Shown one piece after another: positions 24,794 through 34,873 of a stretch of 64,000 bases of DNA. The position numbers were made by a program, and so were the translations under genes. A model generated the notes under the pieces. That model did not search any database. It worked only from the letters and a program-made list of their open reading frames with translations, and was not told where the DNA came from. This stretch comes from Pseudomonadota bacterium (lineage in GTDB: Bacteria; Pseudomonadota; Gammaproteobacteria; Pseudomonadales; Pseudohongiellaceae). The stretch spans positions 1 to 64,000 of the forward strand of contig JAQCBT010000006.1 of the NCBI GenBank assembly GCA_027621405.1, written 5' to 3'. Each line of letters starts with the position of its first letter. Position 1 is the stretch's first letter.

Positions 24794-27502
24794 TCAACGT
24801 GGCGGCCGGGCGTGTGCCGAACCCCGGAAAATGGCATTCATCAGGATCACATTCAGGCCATCGAGGTAAGCTCGCACCGTGGGATCCTGGGTAAAGGCAA
24901 TCACCTCCCCGGCTCCGCGCGATTCCTGAACAACGAACGGCTTGTAGGCAAGCTGGCGACGATTCTCATCCCAGATGTAACCACTCGCCAGCAGTTCATC
25001 CGGACCCTGAAAGCGCGCCACGTTGACACCGTCGTTGATCCGAATCGGTGTATAGATCTCGGTACCCCTCACCAGCACATTGAGCACAGGCGCCACACCC
25101 GCGCTCAACCAGTGCTCCGGATGAACATCGGCACGTACCAGCACCCCTGCCACCGAATCCGGGCTATCCTCCAGGGCCACTACCCGGTCCTCGTATTCTT
25201 CATTCGAAGTCAGGTAACTGCCCTCGACCGTCGCCTCATCTGCTTGTTCTTCTTCGGGAGCCTCCACTTCCACTACAGCCCGCTCCCGCCTGATGCTCAA
25301 CAAGTCGACATCGGGATCAGAAAGAAACTGGGTTGCATTACCCAGCGCTACGACGACACCTCCCTGCTCGACCCAGGTCTTCAGATTCTCGATTCCGGAA
25401 GCGCCCAGGGCTGACTCATACCCACGTCCCGACATCAGGGGCAGTATGAGCACCTGGTAATGGCGCAGGTCAGCACTGCGCAAACGATCCACCCGGATCG
25501 GCGTAACCGGGTAACCAAACTGGCGTTCGATGACAAACCGGGTATTCCCGGCGCTGTAGGCAGTGGTCGGTTCATCCCACGCCATGGCGACCCGAGGTGC
25601 ATTGAAGCGAACCACGTTGGCACTTCCGAAGCTCGGCCCCTCAGTTACCCAACTATCGTTGACGGCCACGACTTCAGCACCGGTCTGCGCGGCGATCGCA
25701 CTTAGCTGTTGAAAGATGTCTGCTGGATTGTCTGCCACATCCAGGATCAGGCTTCCGGCCGGATACTCGTTACCGACATTCGTAAAAGCCTTGTCGTTGC
25801 TCTTCACGGTGAGTCCGCGTTGCAAAGCCTCGCTCAGCAGACGGACCGCGGATGCCTCACCCCAGGGCACAATATAGCTCACACTGGCTTCTCCACCGAT
25901 GACACTACCCGCCTGTATGAGGTCGGTTCCATGGCGAACAAACTCACCCGCAGGCGCCCTGTTGCAGGTATCGGCCTCAATATTGAACATCAGCGGCAGT
26001 GACCAGGCCGTGACATCATAAATCTCATCGGGCAGGTTCTCCGAACGTCGCCGTTCCTGCTCGACAAGAAAGTCTTCCTCCATGGGAACATTCACATCGA
26101 GCAGGGTGCGAATGAAGCGTTTCGCTGGCTGATCGGTGCGAATCACATAGGAGCCGCTGTCGTAGGAATTGCCACAGGCACTGAATGATGTCAGGGCACG
26201 ATCTACTTCCACTCCCTGCCGACCCAGCAATCCAGCTATCTTGTCGGCAGCATCCTGGTCCGCTTGCACCGGAATGATATAGGCACGAATATTTTCTTCC
26301 TGACCCTCTTCTATAGCACTGGCGCGATAGTTGTAAAAATCCGTCAACAACTTTTCCCGATTCACCTGCACCGTTTCGGCAGTGGCGAGCGAAGTGATGA
26401 AATGATTTCTCACCGTGTAGCGATAATGCAGGTCATTGCCATCGTATTGCCTGAATACCAGACCCCGCGCCGATGCCTGCTCGTAGGTCATGGCGACGCT
26501 GCCGAAATAAGAGGGCCAGCTGGCACCATAGCCAGGATAAAATGCGTCGTAGACTTCGCGGGTGAAGTAGTCCACGCCAAATTGATCGAAATAGCGCGCA
26601 TTGTTGCGGCCGAAGAGCTGCAGGCTATTGCGCTGATCCTCAGCCAGATGTGGATTGAAGGGAATGGCCTCCGGAGCGAAGAAATAGGTACCGTCTGAAC
26701 CCATCTCGTGGGCATCCACGTAAGCCACCGGAAAGTACTCCAGCATGGCTGCAGTTCGGCCCTGGGTTTCCGGCTGGGTCTGGATGAACCAGTCACGGTT
26801 CATGTCGAAAAGATAATGATTGGTACGACCCCCCGGCCAGGGCTCATCATGCTCTGCCGAGATGCGGTCCGAATCCGGCCGTATGCCTTCGGCACTGGTA
26901 AACGCATGAATAAAGCGGTCCCTGCCATCGGGATTCTGCATTGGATCTATTACTACCACGGTGTCGCGCATTATCTGCTCAACCCTGTCATCTCCCCTGG
27001 AAGCCAATAGATGATAGGCCGTTAGCATGGCCGCATCTGTGGAAGAGATTTCGTTACCGTGCACACCATAGGAAAGCCAGGTGATGGCTGGTTGCGCTGC
27101 AATTATGGTTGAGGCGTCATCCTCATCGGTAAGCCGGGGATCTGCCAGGCGCTGCATATTGCTCTTTATATCATCCAGCCTGGCAATATTTTCCGGAGAT
27201 GAGATTACCGCATAGACAAGTTCCCTGCCTTGCCAGCTGCGGGCATATTCCTGCAGCACAACTCGCCCCGGCTGGGCCGCGGCCAGTACCTGGAAATACT
27301 CAATGGCATCAGCATGCCAGGTTATGCGCTCGCCGGGTGTATAACCTAATGTTTCTTCTATGGTGGGAATGGTCGGGTCGTAATCCGCATTTGGCCAGTA
27401 GACGAAATCGTCCTGTGCATGTATAGGCAAAGCCGCGAACAGGACAAACAGTACAGCAAGCAAGCCAGTGGGAAAATTGCGGGCATCAGCTTTACTAATC
27501 AT
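24794..27502 (-). CDS. Exported M14-family zinc carboxypeptidase-like protein
   Basis: 902 residues from the ATG at 27502, which has a GAGGT site 7 bases upstream and opens a signal peptide (to LPIHAQ). A longer in-frame start at 27643 would add 47 basic residues and run antisense across the neighbour's start. The M14 domain is seen in the zinc motif [13 protein letters not shown] (His-x-x-Glu), [23 protein letters not shown] and [14 protein letters not shown] (third zinc His). A glutamine-amidotransferase-like domain follows in the second half ([33 protein letters not shown]). Likely a periplasmic peptidase. Divergent from the nitroreductase gene. Confidence 0.88.
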   Translation of the reverse strand: MISKADARNFPTGLLAVLFVLFAALPIHAQDDFVYWPNADYDPTIPTIEETLGYTPGERITWHADAIEYFQVLAAAQPGRVVLQEYARSWQGRELVYAVISSPENIARLDDIKSNMQRLADPRLTDEDDASTIIAAQPAITWLSYGVHGNEISSTDAAMLTAYHLLASRGDDRVEQIMRDTVVVIDPMQNPDGRDRFIHAFTSAEGIRPDSDRISAEHDEPWPGGRTNHYLFDMNRDWFIQTQPETQGRTAAMLEYFPVAYVDAHEMGSDGTYFFAPEAIPFNPHLAEDQRNSLQLFGRNNARYFDQFGVDYFTREVYDAFYPGYGASWPSYFGSVAMTYEQASARGLVFRQYDGNDLHYRYTVRNHFITSLATAETVQVNREKLLTDFYNYRASAIEEGQEENIRAYIIPVQADQDAADKIAGLLGRQGVEVDRALTSFSACGNSYDSGSYVIRTDQPAKRFIRTLLDVNVPMEEDFLVEQERRRSENLPDEIYDVTAWSLPLMFNIEADTCNRAPAGEFVRHGTDLIQAGSVIGGEASVSYIVPWGEASAVRLLSEALQRGLTVKSNDKAFTNVGNEYPAGSLILDVADNPADIFQQLSAIAAQTGAEVVAVNDSWVTEGPSFGSANVVRFNAPRVAMAWDEPTTAYSAGNTRFVIERQFGYPVTPIRVDRLRSADLRHYQVLILPLMSGRGYESALGASGIENLKTWVEQGGVVVALGNATQFLSDPDVDLLSIRRERAVVEVEAPEEEQADEATVEGSYLTSNEEYEDRVVALEDSPDSVAGVLVRADVHPEHWLSAGVAPVLNVLVRGTEIYTPIRINDGVNVARFQGPDELLASGYIWDENRRQLAYKPFVVQESRGAGEVIAFTQDPTVRAYLDGLNVILMNAIFRGSAHARPPR

Positions 27503-27662
27503 AATGGACCTCGGGATAGTTCTCTTGGACTCCTCCCGCCTGCCAATCCTGTTTGGTTTACGTCGAGGAAGAGTATGTCTTCGGATGCTATCTGTTTTTG
27601 ACAGGCTCATCCACAAACGCGCCACCAATCGAGCTCTCAACACTCACATAAGGGAAAATCTT

Positions 27663-28343
27663 ATGGCCAATGATCCAGTTCCCAGCATCGCGCTTGAATT
27701 CGCAGAGAGACCCTGCACCGAAATGAAGCAAAGGGCCAGCGACTTTTATAAACTCCTCAATCAGCGACGCACCGTAAGAGACTTCTCTGAGCGTGCTATA
27801 CCTCCAGGAATACTGGAGGATTGCCTGCTGAGCGCGGGCACAGCACCCAGTGGCGCCAATCGCCAGCCCTGGCATTTCGCGGTAGTCAAAGACAACTACC
27901 TCAAGCAGGAAATCCGCCGGGGCGCGGAAGAGGAAGAGCGGGAGTTCTACAATTCTCGCGCTCCCCAAGACTGGCTCGACGCACTGGCTCCGCTGGGCAC
28001 GGATGCGAGTAAACCGTTTCTGGAAAAAGCACCGGCACTCATCGTCATCTTTGCCGAGAAGTTTTCGATCGATGGAGAGGGTCGGAAACAGAAAAACTAC
28101 TACGTCACCGAATCGGTGGGCATTGCCACTGGCATGCTGATCGCTGCATTGCACAACGCTGGCCTGGCGACACTAACCCACACGCCCGCACCGATGAAGT
28201 TCCTTAACAGGATTCTGCAGCGGCCGCAGACCGAGAAACCCTTGATGATTCTAGTGGTGGGTTATCCCGCTGAAGATGCACGAGTGCCTGCTATCAGCCG
28301 CAAAAAGCTGATGGAAATTGCCAGTTTCCATGGTGATCGGTGA
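27663..28343 (+). CDS. Nitroreductase-family flavoprotein, iodotyrosine deiodinase (IYD)-like
   Basis: 226 residues from the ATG at 27663. The longer frame from 27468 would overlap the divergent M14 gene. FMN-binding landmarks are [13 protein letters not shown] (35-47), [16 protein letters not shown] (57-72) and [10 protein letters not shown] (200-209). The three residues that grip the amino-acid part of the substrate in human IYD (Glu157, Tyr161, Lys182) fall at Glu92, Tyr96 and Lys117, with the same spacing of 4 and 21. The protein is therefore more like IYD, which removes halogen from tyrosine reductively, than a general nitroreductase. Cytosolic; a role in halotyrosine salvage is inferred. 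Confidence 0.85.
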   Translation: MANDPVPSIALEFAERPCTEMKQRASDFYKLLNQRRTVRDFSERAIPPGILEDCLLSAGTAPSGANRQPWHFAVVKDNYLKQEIRRGAEEEEREFYNSRAPQDWLDALAPLGTDASKPFLEKAPALIVIFAEKFSIDGEGRKQKNYYVTESVGIATGMLIAALHNAGLATLTHTPAPMKFLNRILQRPQTEKPLMILVVGYPAEDARVPAISRKKLMEIASFHGDR

Positions 28344-28358
28344 ACACTGCCATGAAGC

Positions 28359-30239
28359 CTAGTTGCGGAAAAGGAGCAGTTTGTCGTCAACCTCGTCGAT
28401 GCCCGTGATATCCAGGTCACCATCGTTGTCACGATCATGCAGCACAGCACAGGATGCCGCGGCTGGAGCGATTAACTGCTTGGGTTTGCGCACCATGGTG
28501 CCATCGCCAAGGTTTTCGAAGATCAAAAAGAGCCTGGTAGTAAAATCCGCGGTGACCACATCGAGATCACCGTCTCCATCCAGGTCACCCACATCCACCG
28601 CCAGCGGAAAGCCCTCACCGTTTTCTGCAACAGAATAGCTCGCCGTTGACTCCAGTCCACCGAGTCCATCACCCAGGGTGACCGTCATGGTTTTCTGTTG
28701 TGAGTTCACAGCGACCACATCACCGTGACCATCGCCGTTCATATCACCCGCTGTTAACATCCAGGGATCGCCTGCCGCTGCACTGCGGCTGCTTTCCGTG
28801 AAACTGCCATCACCGTTTGAAATCAGCGCCACCAACTCATTACTGATTCTGGAACCCACTACGATATCAGTCAGTCCGTCTTCATTGAGGTCAACACTGG
28901 CACAGGACCATTCACCATTGGCCACATCGAAGGTGGTCGCGCTTGAGAATGTCCCGTTGCCATCATTGGTGAAGAGCGCCACCCTGTTGCCAATATAGGT
29001 CGTAGCAAAGACATCGGCATCTCCATCATTCTCGAAATCCAGCAGGCAAACACCTCGCACTCGAGAGCCAGCTACAAGATTTTGGGTCTGCACCAGGTTG
29101 CCTGCGCCATCTCCCATGAACACGTGCACATGGTTACCCCAGGCACTGCCCACAACGAAATCAATGTCACCATCTCCATCGAGATCGGCACCCTCGTTGG
29201 GGCTCGGACGATTGGCTTCCTCGATGGGGACGATAGAAAAGTCACCGTAGTTGCCGGCGCCATCATTGAGGAAGATGCGCAAATCATTGGATATTTCATT
29301 GGGCACGACGAAATCAGACCAGCCATCACCATTGAGGTCTCCGGCATAGGCACCGTAGGTCTGAATCTGCTGCTGTGAGCCAGCTTCACGAGTGGAAATT
29401 TCCTGGATCTGCTCGAAGTTCAGGTCGGAAGTACCGGCGGTAATCCATTGCGACCAGGAATAGCCCCTGGTCAATTCGCTACCATCGGCGGCCCTGATGG
29501 AACCCGCCGGCAGGGTTGCCGATAACCATTCCCCGGCAGAGAGTGAACTTCTGATATCGAAGACCAGGTTTTGGCCATCGGTGCTCAGGGACGTCTCTCC
29601 CTGGATAACACCGGTCCAGCGCCCGAATACCTTCAAATCATCGGCGCCGACGGTGCCCGGATCGACCGGCCTGTCGAATGCCACCGTGATCTGCGACTTA
29701 CCAGCGGTAATGGATCGGGGCTGTGGCGTGAATTGCAGCGCATGGAGACTGGAGCCGGCGTTTACGGAGAAGCCTGCCGCCATCTGGTCATAGAAATATT
29801 CCCCATCGATACGATAACCCACGAAGATATCTACCGCTCCCAAGGCTGCACCCGCGGCACCCTGGTAGAGCTCGAGGGGCATACTCTGGCTCAGGATCAC
29901 TGCCTCCTGGAACGCTGGAACCTGCTCGGGATTGAATGGCTGGAGCTGAAGACTGCTGTCGAGTATGGATAGTTGGCCTCCACTGCTCACAGCTACGATG
30001 ACATCAGCCAACCGACCAACATGGGCTGACTGGGGGCACAGGGTACCGCCTATAAATACGTTCTCGGCCGCTCCCACACTGGGCACGAAATCCATGCCGC
30101 CATTGGTGGAGACGCCGCCTCGAAAAACCTTGCCACTCGCACACTGCGCAGACACAACAGCTGGCAGAAACAACATAGCTATGGCAGGGATTATTCCCAG
30201 CGCAAGGCCTTTGCAGCGCAGTTGTATAGTTCTATTCAT
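28359..30239 (-). CDS. Exported FG-GAP/VCBS repeat protein
   Basis: 626 residues with a signal peptide (LALGIIPAIAMLFLPAVVSAQ, about 12-32). A first part (about 35-270) includes a beta-sandwich-like stretch RSITAGKSQITVAFDRPVD. Then at least six repeats carry calcium-binding DxDxDGxxD-type loops such as DLNGDGWSDFVV, DLDGDGDIDFVVG, DFENDGDADVF, DLNEDGLTDIVVG, DMNGDGHGDVVAV and DLDGDGDLDVVTAD. These fold as an integrin-alpha-like propeller. Expected in the periplasm or outside the cell, possibly in adhesion or polymer binding. It is convergent with the nitroreductase gene, 15 bases away. Confidence 0.88.
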   Translation of the reverse strand: MNRTIQLRCKGLALGIIPAIAMLFLPAVVSAQCASGKVFRGGVSTNGGMDFVPSVGAAENVFIGGTLCPQSAHVGRLADVIVAVSSGGQLSILDSSLQLQPFNPEQVPAFQEAVILSQSMPLELYQGAAGAALGAVDIFVGYRIDGEYFYDQMAAGFSVNAGSSLHALQFTPQPRSITAGKSQITVAFDRPVDPGTVGADDLKVFGRWTGVIQGETSLSTDGQNLVFDIRSSLSAGEWLSATLPAGSIRAADGSELTRGYSWSQWITAGTSDLNFEQIQEISTREAGSQQQIQTYGAYAGDLNGDGWSDFVVPNEISNDLRIFLNDGAGNYGDFSIVPIEEANRPSPNEGADLDGDGDIDFVVGSAWGNHVHVFMGDGAGNLVQTQNLVAGSRVRGVCLLDFENDGDADVFATTYIGNRVALFTNDGNGTFSSATTFDVANGEWSCASVDLNEDGLTDIVVGSRISNELVALISNGDGSFTESSRSAAAGDPWMLTAGDMNGDGHGDVVAVNSQQKTMTVTLGDGLGGLESTASYSVAENGEGFPLAVDVGDLDGDGDLDVVTADFTTRLFLIFENLGDGTMVRKPKQLIAPAAASCAVLHDRDNDGDLDITGIDEVDDKLLLFRN

Positions 30240-30296
30240 GCTTCCAGCCTATCGAAATCCAGGGGAAATTGCAGGTATTGCAGCGCAGTTTCCGGT

Positions 30297-30338
30297 CCAA
30301 AAAAACAAAGCCCGGTCATACACTATGACCGGGCTTTG
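30297..30338 (-). terminator. Rho-independent terminator
   Basis: A perfect 15-bp stem (30306-30320 with 30324-30338) with a 3-base loop. On the minus strand it is followed by a T-rich run, so it ends the transcript of the gene at 30366. Confidence 0.93.
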
Positions 30339-30365
30339 TCTGGAAGCTTTACAGCGAGTGGAGGC

Positions 30366-31190
30366 TTACTGCGGCGGGTTTCCGATTGGTGTGCCTTCCT
30401 TACGCCATTCGCCGTACAGGTATTCCTCGCTGAATTCGGCACATTTGAACTCCAGCAGCTGATAGTTCTCCTGCACATGACGGTACAGCGGCAGGCTGAT
30501 GGTCCATGGCTGGGTATAGGTATTGGGATCGGTCATTGTGGCTTCGTACTGAACGTGATTGGGGCCCATGGGAGTCCAACGCTCTTCAACGACCATTTCC
30601 CAGCTGTGGTGGTTGCCGGCACGATCAAACCAGGTATCTGGCATCTGTCCGGTGACACGTACCACCAGGGTATCCCCTTCCCAATGGGCATTGGAGTGCC
30701 CCATCCAGGCATCTACCTGGGAAACAATTTCTGGCTGATCGACATAGAGAATTCGATTGGCTTCGGCAAACTCGTAGGCGATCAAGATGACGTCACTGGA
30801 CTGCACGATCTGAAATGGAAACGGCAGGTAGTTCGCTCGCGGCACACCCGGCATATAGCACTTAGTGAGCGGGTCTTTGTCGATCGCATCTACACGATTG
30901 TCATTGCGCTGACGCAACGCCTGCTCCGTGTAAGGGATACGGCCACCCTCAACAATACCCTGGCTGCCGGGAATGGCTGACAGGGCACCCATCACATCGG
31001 GATGCGGTCCATAGGCGGCAGCATGGGGCTCGATGTCATAATGAGCCTTGGTCATCGCCTGCCAGATACCGCTAAAGTCTGGCTTGCCGTCTGGAGTTCG
31101 GGGAAACTCATCCAGAGGCTGTGCCATGGCACCAGTGGCCAGGAGCAGTCCGAACAGAGTGGTCGTTACTTGCTTGCTTAGATGCTTCAT
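30366..31190 (-). CDS. Exported protein of unknown function, paralogue 1 of a three-member family
   Basis: 274 residues with a signal peptide (to GAMAQ). It begins with RTPDGKPDFSGIWQ, then MTKAHYDIEPH, KCYMPGVPRANYLPFPFQIVQ, LYVDQPEIVSQVDAWMGHSNAHWEGDTLVVRVTG and NHHSWEMVVEERWTPMGPNH, ending FKCAEFSEEYLYGEW. The same order of motifs (PDLSGxW start, an aromatic Y-N/F-VQ segment, a GDxxGxW-DGDTLVVET segment, a C-terminal YACHEGN-type end) is seen in 31256 and 62948. Such proteins are common, uncharacterised exported proteins in marine bacteria and Acidobacteria. The arrangement suggests a beta-rich binding or enzyme fold. Probably cotranscribed with 31256. Confidence 0.75.
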   Translation of the reverse strand: MKHLSKQVTTTLFGLLLATGAMAQPLDEFPRTPDGKPDFSGIWQAMTKAHYDIEPHAAAYGPHPDVMGALSAIPGSQGIVEGGRIPYTEQALRQRNDNRVDAIDKDPLTKCYMPGVPRANYLPFPFQIVQSSDVILIAYEFAEANRILYVDQPEIVSQVDAWMGHSNAHWEGDTLVVRVTGQMPDTWFDRAGNHHSWEMVVEERWTPMGPNHVQYEATMTDPNTYTQPWTISLPLYRHVQENYQLLEFKCAEFSEEYLYGEWRKEGTPIGNPPQ

Positions 31191-31255
31191 TGGATTACCT
31201 TAACTTCAGTTTTATCTAATCTTATTTTTGTGTACCAACAGGGACCAGCTACAGC

Positions 31256-32290
31256 TTACTGTGAGTCCTCTGTCGCGCGTAATTCTTCCATGCGCTCGCC
31301 GCGCAGAATATTCACCATACCGTAGTTACCTTCATGGCAGGCATACTCATAGATCTGGCCTGCCACTTTGGTCATGGGAACGATGGCTGTGATCTTGTCG
31401 GTAAAAGTCGACTGATCCTCGATGGTGAACTCATAGTTCACCGTATCGTAGGCAGTGCGGGTAAAACGCTCGGTCAGGACCATGTCCAGATTGGAACCGG
31501 TGCTGGCGAAAGTCTGGCGGTAGCCATTGAAATTACGGGTCTCGACAACCAGGGTATCGCCGTCAAAGTAGCCGCGTGAGTCACCTGACCATAGCCGGAT
31601 ATCATCATCCAGCGCAGGCTTGTCCACTAAGGGCACTATGCGCGCATCGTGAATCATCTCGGTCATGATGACCGCCGTGTCCTTGCTCTGGAATATCTGC
31701 ATGTTGTTGTTATAGAGGCTCGGTGTGAACGGAGGACCTGAATTGAAACCAACGATGCAGCGCTCGGAAAGACCTCGATCCTCGGGCCCATCCTTGGCAA
31801 TCCCGCCAACCACATAGCGCACGGGTCGCTCACCAGGTACATCCGGGCCAAGTCCACCAAACTGGCGCGGCGCACCTTCCACTGCGGCAGGAACGCGGCC
31901 GTCTTCCGGGTAGACGATATGGGAGGTCCGAACCGTATCACCGATACCAGCGCTTTCGACCCAGAAGTCGTTGTAGCCGCCGGGGTTATCGGTAACAGGT
32001 GGCGCATCAGGATCGACGACCGCCTGCGCGGCAGCAGCATCAGCAGCGGCAGCGGCAGCTTCCTGTCGGGCGATGGCCTCCTCAATCTGCTCCCGGGTCA
32101 GAAATTCCTGATTGCCGTAGCGCTGGGGGCGCTGCATGGGAGTATTGGAGCTGAAATTCCATACTCCCTGTAAATCAGGCTGGCCCCATTCAGTGCGTGG
32201 CACCTCGTAGTCATCCTGTGCTTGAGTATTTACTGCTGCCAGGGCGATAAAGGTAAGTGCTGAGAATTTAATAAGATTTTGCTGTCGCAT
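31256..32290 (-). CDS. Exported protein of unknown function, paralogue 2
   Basis: 344 residues with a signal peptide (to VNTQAQ). Compared with 30366 it has an added Ala/Asp-rich stretch (about 70-95) and a segment GYNDFWVESAGIGDTVRTSHIVYPEDGRVP like 62948 (GYNLFWTDPGSTLAYVKGELRTSYIIDPPNGRIP). Shared further on are ERCIVGFNSGPP, IVPLVDKPALDDDIRLWSGDSRGYFDGDTLVVETRNF and the end YEYACHEGNYGM. Closer to 62948 than to 30366. The conserved Cys and His in YACHEGN suggest a catalytic or metal site, but the function is not known. Confidence 0.75.
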   Translation of the reverse strand: MRQQNLIKFSALTFIALAAVNTQAQDDYEVPRTEWGQPDLQGVWNFSSNTPMQRPQRYGNQEFLTREQIEEAIARQEAAAAAADAAAAQAVVDPDAPPVTDNPGGYNDFWVESAGIGDTVRTSHIVYPEDGRVPAAVEGAPRQFGGLGPDVPGERPVRYVVGGIAKDGPEDRGLSERCIVGFNSGPPFTPSLYNNNMQIFQSKDTAVIMTEMIHDARIVPLVDKPALDDDIRLWSGDSRGYFDGDTLVVETRNFNGYRQTFASTGSNLDMVLTERFTRTAYDTVNYEFTIEDQSTFTDKITAIVPMTKVAGQIYEYACHEGNYGMVNILRGERMEELRATEDSQ

Positions 32291-32400
32291 TGCATCCCTC
32301 GAGGCTGAATCGAACAGAAGCCGTAAAGTAGAGCTTTAGCCTTTAATAATCAATAGAACGAGCAGCCTTATATCCGATGGCAGCGACGACTAATCGAAAT

Positions 32401-33267
32401 TCAGCGTCGGGTGAAGCGGGTCAGCAGACTGGAAGTGTCCCAGCGACCACCACCCATCTGCTGTACCTCGGCATAGAAACTGTCTACCAGCTTTGCCACG
32501 GGTAACTCCGCACCGTTGCGTTCGGCTTCAGCCATGGCAATTCCCAGATCCTTGCGCATCCAATCCACAGCAAACCCGAAATCGTATTTGTCTGCCAGCA
32601 TGGTCTTGTAGCGATTCTCCATCTGCCAGGAACCGGCAGCTCCCTTGGAGATGGTCTCGATGAGGGCTTCACCATCGAGACCCGCCTTCATGGCGAAATT
32701 AAGTCCTTCTGCGAGCCCTTGCACCACTCCCGCGATGCAAATCTGGTTGACCATCTTCGCCAGCTGCCCATTGCCGGCGGGACCGAGCAATTTATGAAAG
32801 CGCGAGTAGCAATCGAGCACGGAGGTGACCTTTTGATAGCTGCTCTCCTCGCCACCCAACATCACGGTGAGTGCGCCATTTTCTGCACCTGCCTGACCAC
32901 CCGAAACCGGCGCATCTAGGAATTCCAGGCCACTTGCCGTCAGGGTTTGCGACAGCTCTCGCGCAAGCTCGGCAGAGGCGGTGGTGTGATCGATGATCAC
33001 CGCCCCTTTTTTTGCGCCAGCCAATACTCCCTCACTGCCAGTGATGACTTCTCTCACATCATCATCGTTACCCACACACACCAGGATAACGTCACGTCCT
33101 TCGGCGGCGGCTGCAGGTGTACGTGCCATGTCTCCCCCATATTGTTCACACCACTGCTCGGATTTTGACTGAGTGCGGTTATAGACACACATTTCCATGC
33201 CGGCTTTCTGTACATGCCCAGCCATGGGATAACCCATTACCCCCAAACCCACAAACGCTACTTTCAT
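32401..33267 (-). CDS. 3-hydroxyisobutyrate dehydrogenase family oxidoreductase (GarR/GlxR/MmsB-like)
   Basis: 288 residues, cytosolic. The N-terminus FVGLGVMGYPMAGHVQKAG is the family's dinucleotide site; Asn30-Arg31-Thr32 after the second strand favours NADP. DAPVSGGQAGAENGALTVMLGG (118-139) and the catalytic Lys171 in GQLAKMVNQ match 3-hydroxyisobutyrate dehydrogenases and tartronate semialdehyde (2-hydroxy-3-oxopropionate) reductases. Given the aminotransferase and permease at 10.8-13.5 kb, glyoxylate/glycerate metabolism is possible, but valine breakdown is equally possible. The kinase gene follows 40 bases downstream. Confidence 0.88.
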   Translation of the reverse strand: MKVAFVGLGVMGYPMAGHVQKAGMEMCVYNRTQSKSEQWCEQYGGDMARTPAAAAEGRDVILVCVGNDDDVREVITGSEGVLAGAKKGAVIIDHTTASAELARELSQTLTASGLEFLDAPVSGGQAGAENGALTVMLGGEESSYQKVTSVLDCYSRFHKLLGPAGNGQLAKMVNQICIAGVVQGLAEGLNFAMKAGLDGEALIETISKGAAGSWQMENRYKTMLADKYDFGFAVDWMRKDLGIAMAEAERNGAELPVAKLVDSFYAEVQQMGGGRWDTSSLLTRFTRR

Positions 33268-33307
33268 GATTTCTCCTGTGCTTAATCTTTATTCTGGTAA
33301 GCGAGGC

Positions 33308-34279
33308 CTAGTCGCTCTTGAACTGGGAAAGCTCTGACCGCCAGTCCTGTTGCAGCAGCATGGACAACTCACCAATAGACTGGATCCTGTCTGCCGGCTT
33401 CTTGCTTAGGCATTTCATGGCGATCTCATTCAATAGCCTTGGCACCCGGAATTTTGAAACATCGGCAGGCTCCCGCGGCACTTCGTTCTGCACGGATTCA
33501 ATGACCTCATGCAGCTTGTCACCGGAAGCAGGAGTTTCGCCGCACAGGATCTCGTAAATAACGGCTCCGAGGCTGTAGATATCGGTGCGATGATCGATAT
33601 CCGGATCCAGCTGGATCTGCTCTGGCGACATGTAGTGCGCCGTGCCCTGGGCAGCGCCCTGCCCGGTCAGCGTGATGTCTTCGATAGGGGCTGGTTTGGC
33701 CTGCCCTTCCTCCCCACCACTGCCATCGGGGTGCCATACCTTGGCGAGTCCCCAGTCCAGCAGCACGATCTCGCCATAGGGTCCGGCGAGTATGTTCTCC
33801 GGCTTGATGTCGCGATGCGCCACACCATGGGTATGGGCATAATGGAGGCAATTGCACACCTGCTCCACCACTTCCATGAGCTGGGTCAGGTCATAGCGCT
33901 CGCGGTAATCCAGGATTTCCCGCAGGGTGTAGCCATGCACGAGTTTCATCGTGAAATAGGGGTAACCCCGACCATCTCTCCCCAGTTCATAGGTGGGAAT
34001 CGTATTGGGGTGCTGCAACATCGCAGAAACCCTGGCTTCCCTGATGAGGCGCTTCTGCTCAATCTCGTCATCGGCAAATTCCGGCTTGAGAGTCTTGTAG
34101 CAGACAAATCTGGAGAGATGTAGATCCTTGCAGGACTTGATCAGGGACTTTCCACCCTTTGCTATTGTGCTGAAGAACGCATAGCGCATGCGTGGATCGA
34201 TTTTCTCAGGCAATGGCTTGTCTGTTTCTTCGAGAAATACCGAGCTGTAGCTCTTGGGGGGTTCGGGAAAATTCAGCAC
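33308..34279 (-). CDS. Serine/threonine protein kinase
   Basis: 323 residues, GTG start with an AGGA site about 8 bases before. Kinase motifs: Lys62 in VCYKTLKPE, Glu81 in REARVSAMLQHPN, catalytic loop HRDIKPEN (Asp157, Asn162), DWG in place of DFG (Asp175) and GTAHYMSPEQI. The glycine-rich loop is poor (IAKGGKSLIKSC). There is no membrane segment or extracellular sensor, so it is cytosolic, unlike PknB. No phosphatase or FHA gene is adjacent. The next gene downstream is the hydroxyisobutyrate-dehydrogenase-like one, possibly in the same transcript. Confidence 0.88.
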   Translation of the reverse strand: MLNFPEPPKSYSSVFLEETDKPLPEKIDPRMRYAFFSTIAKGGKSLIKSCKDLHLSRFVCYKTLKPEFADDEIEQKRLIREARVSAMLQHPNTIPTYELGRDGRGYPYFTMKLVHGYTLREILDYRERYDLTQLMEVVEQVCNCLHYAHTHGVAHRDIKPENILAGPYGEIVLLDWGLAKVWHPDGSGGEEGQAKPAPIEDITLTGQGAAQGTAHYMSPEQIQLDPDIDHRTDIYSLGAVIYEILCGETPASGDKLHEVIESVQNEVPREPADVSKFRVPRLLNEIAMKCLSKKPADRIQSIGELSMLLQQDWRSELSQFKSD

Positions 34280-34453
34280 CTGGACATCCTGTTAGCTAAA
34301 AAGACATGACTTGAAGGGTCGAAGGTTTACAGGCGAAAGGTAGCATTGTTGCCGCCAGCTTGACCACGGCTGTCTGGCCGAACTTCGACCTTCCTCTCAC
34401 TACGCCGGGCTATATAATAGCTGACCTGATTTACAGCAACGGTGCTGATATCC

Positions 34454-34870
34454 ATGCCAGACCAACGTTCTACCGCGACGCGGGAAACAGTATTTCCAGC
34501 GCGCTATGCCGAAACCGATGCCATGGGCGTGGTACATCACGCAACATACCTGATCTATTTCGAAGAAGGTCGCAGCCAGTATATGCGCGACATGGGAAGT
34601 GACTACGCCAGGGTGGAAGCCAGTGGCTATCAACTGCCTGTCACCGAGACGTCAATCCGCTTCCTGGGTAGCCTGCGCTATGGCGACATGGTGCGGGTCA
34701 GGACCCAACTGCAGGAGAATCGCAGCAGGCGAGTCACCTTCTCCTACGAAATCCTCAATGGCAATGATGACGCCGTACTGGTTACCGGCTTTACCCGACA
34801 TGTCTGGACCGATGCTGACGGCAAGGTTACCCGGGTGCCAGACTCATGGAAGCAACTGTTTGGCGATTGA
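34454..34870 (+). CDS. Acyl-CoA thioesterase, 4HBT/YbgC-FadM type
   Basis: 138 residues from the ATG at 34454; a GTG at 34442 in frame is the alternative. The hotdog signature is clear: ARYAETDAMGVVHHATYLIYFEEGR, with the catalytic Asp in ETDAMG, then RFLGSLRYGDMVRVRTQL and VTGFTRHVWTDADGKVTRVP. It hydrolyses acyl-CoA thioesters. The next gene starts 3 bases after its stop, so it opens a three-gene operon with the alpha/beta hydrolase and kynureninase. Confidence 0.88.
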   Translation: MPDQRSTATRETVFPARYAETDAMGVVHHATYLIYFEEGRSQYMRDMGSDYARVEASGYQLPVTETSIRFLGSLRYGDMVRVRTQLQENRSRRVTFSYEILNGNDDAVLVTGFTRHVWTDADGKVTRVPDSWKQLFGD

Positions 34871-34873
34871 AGA

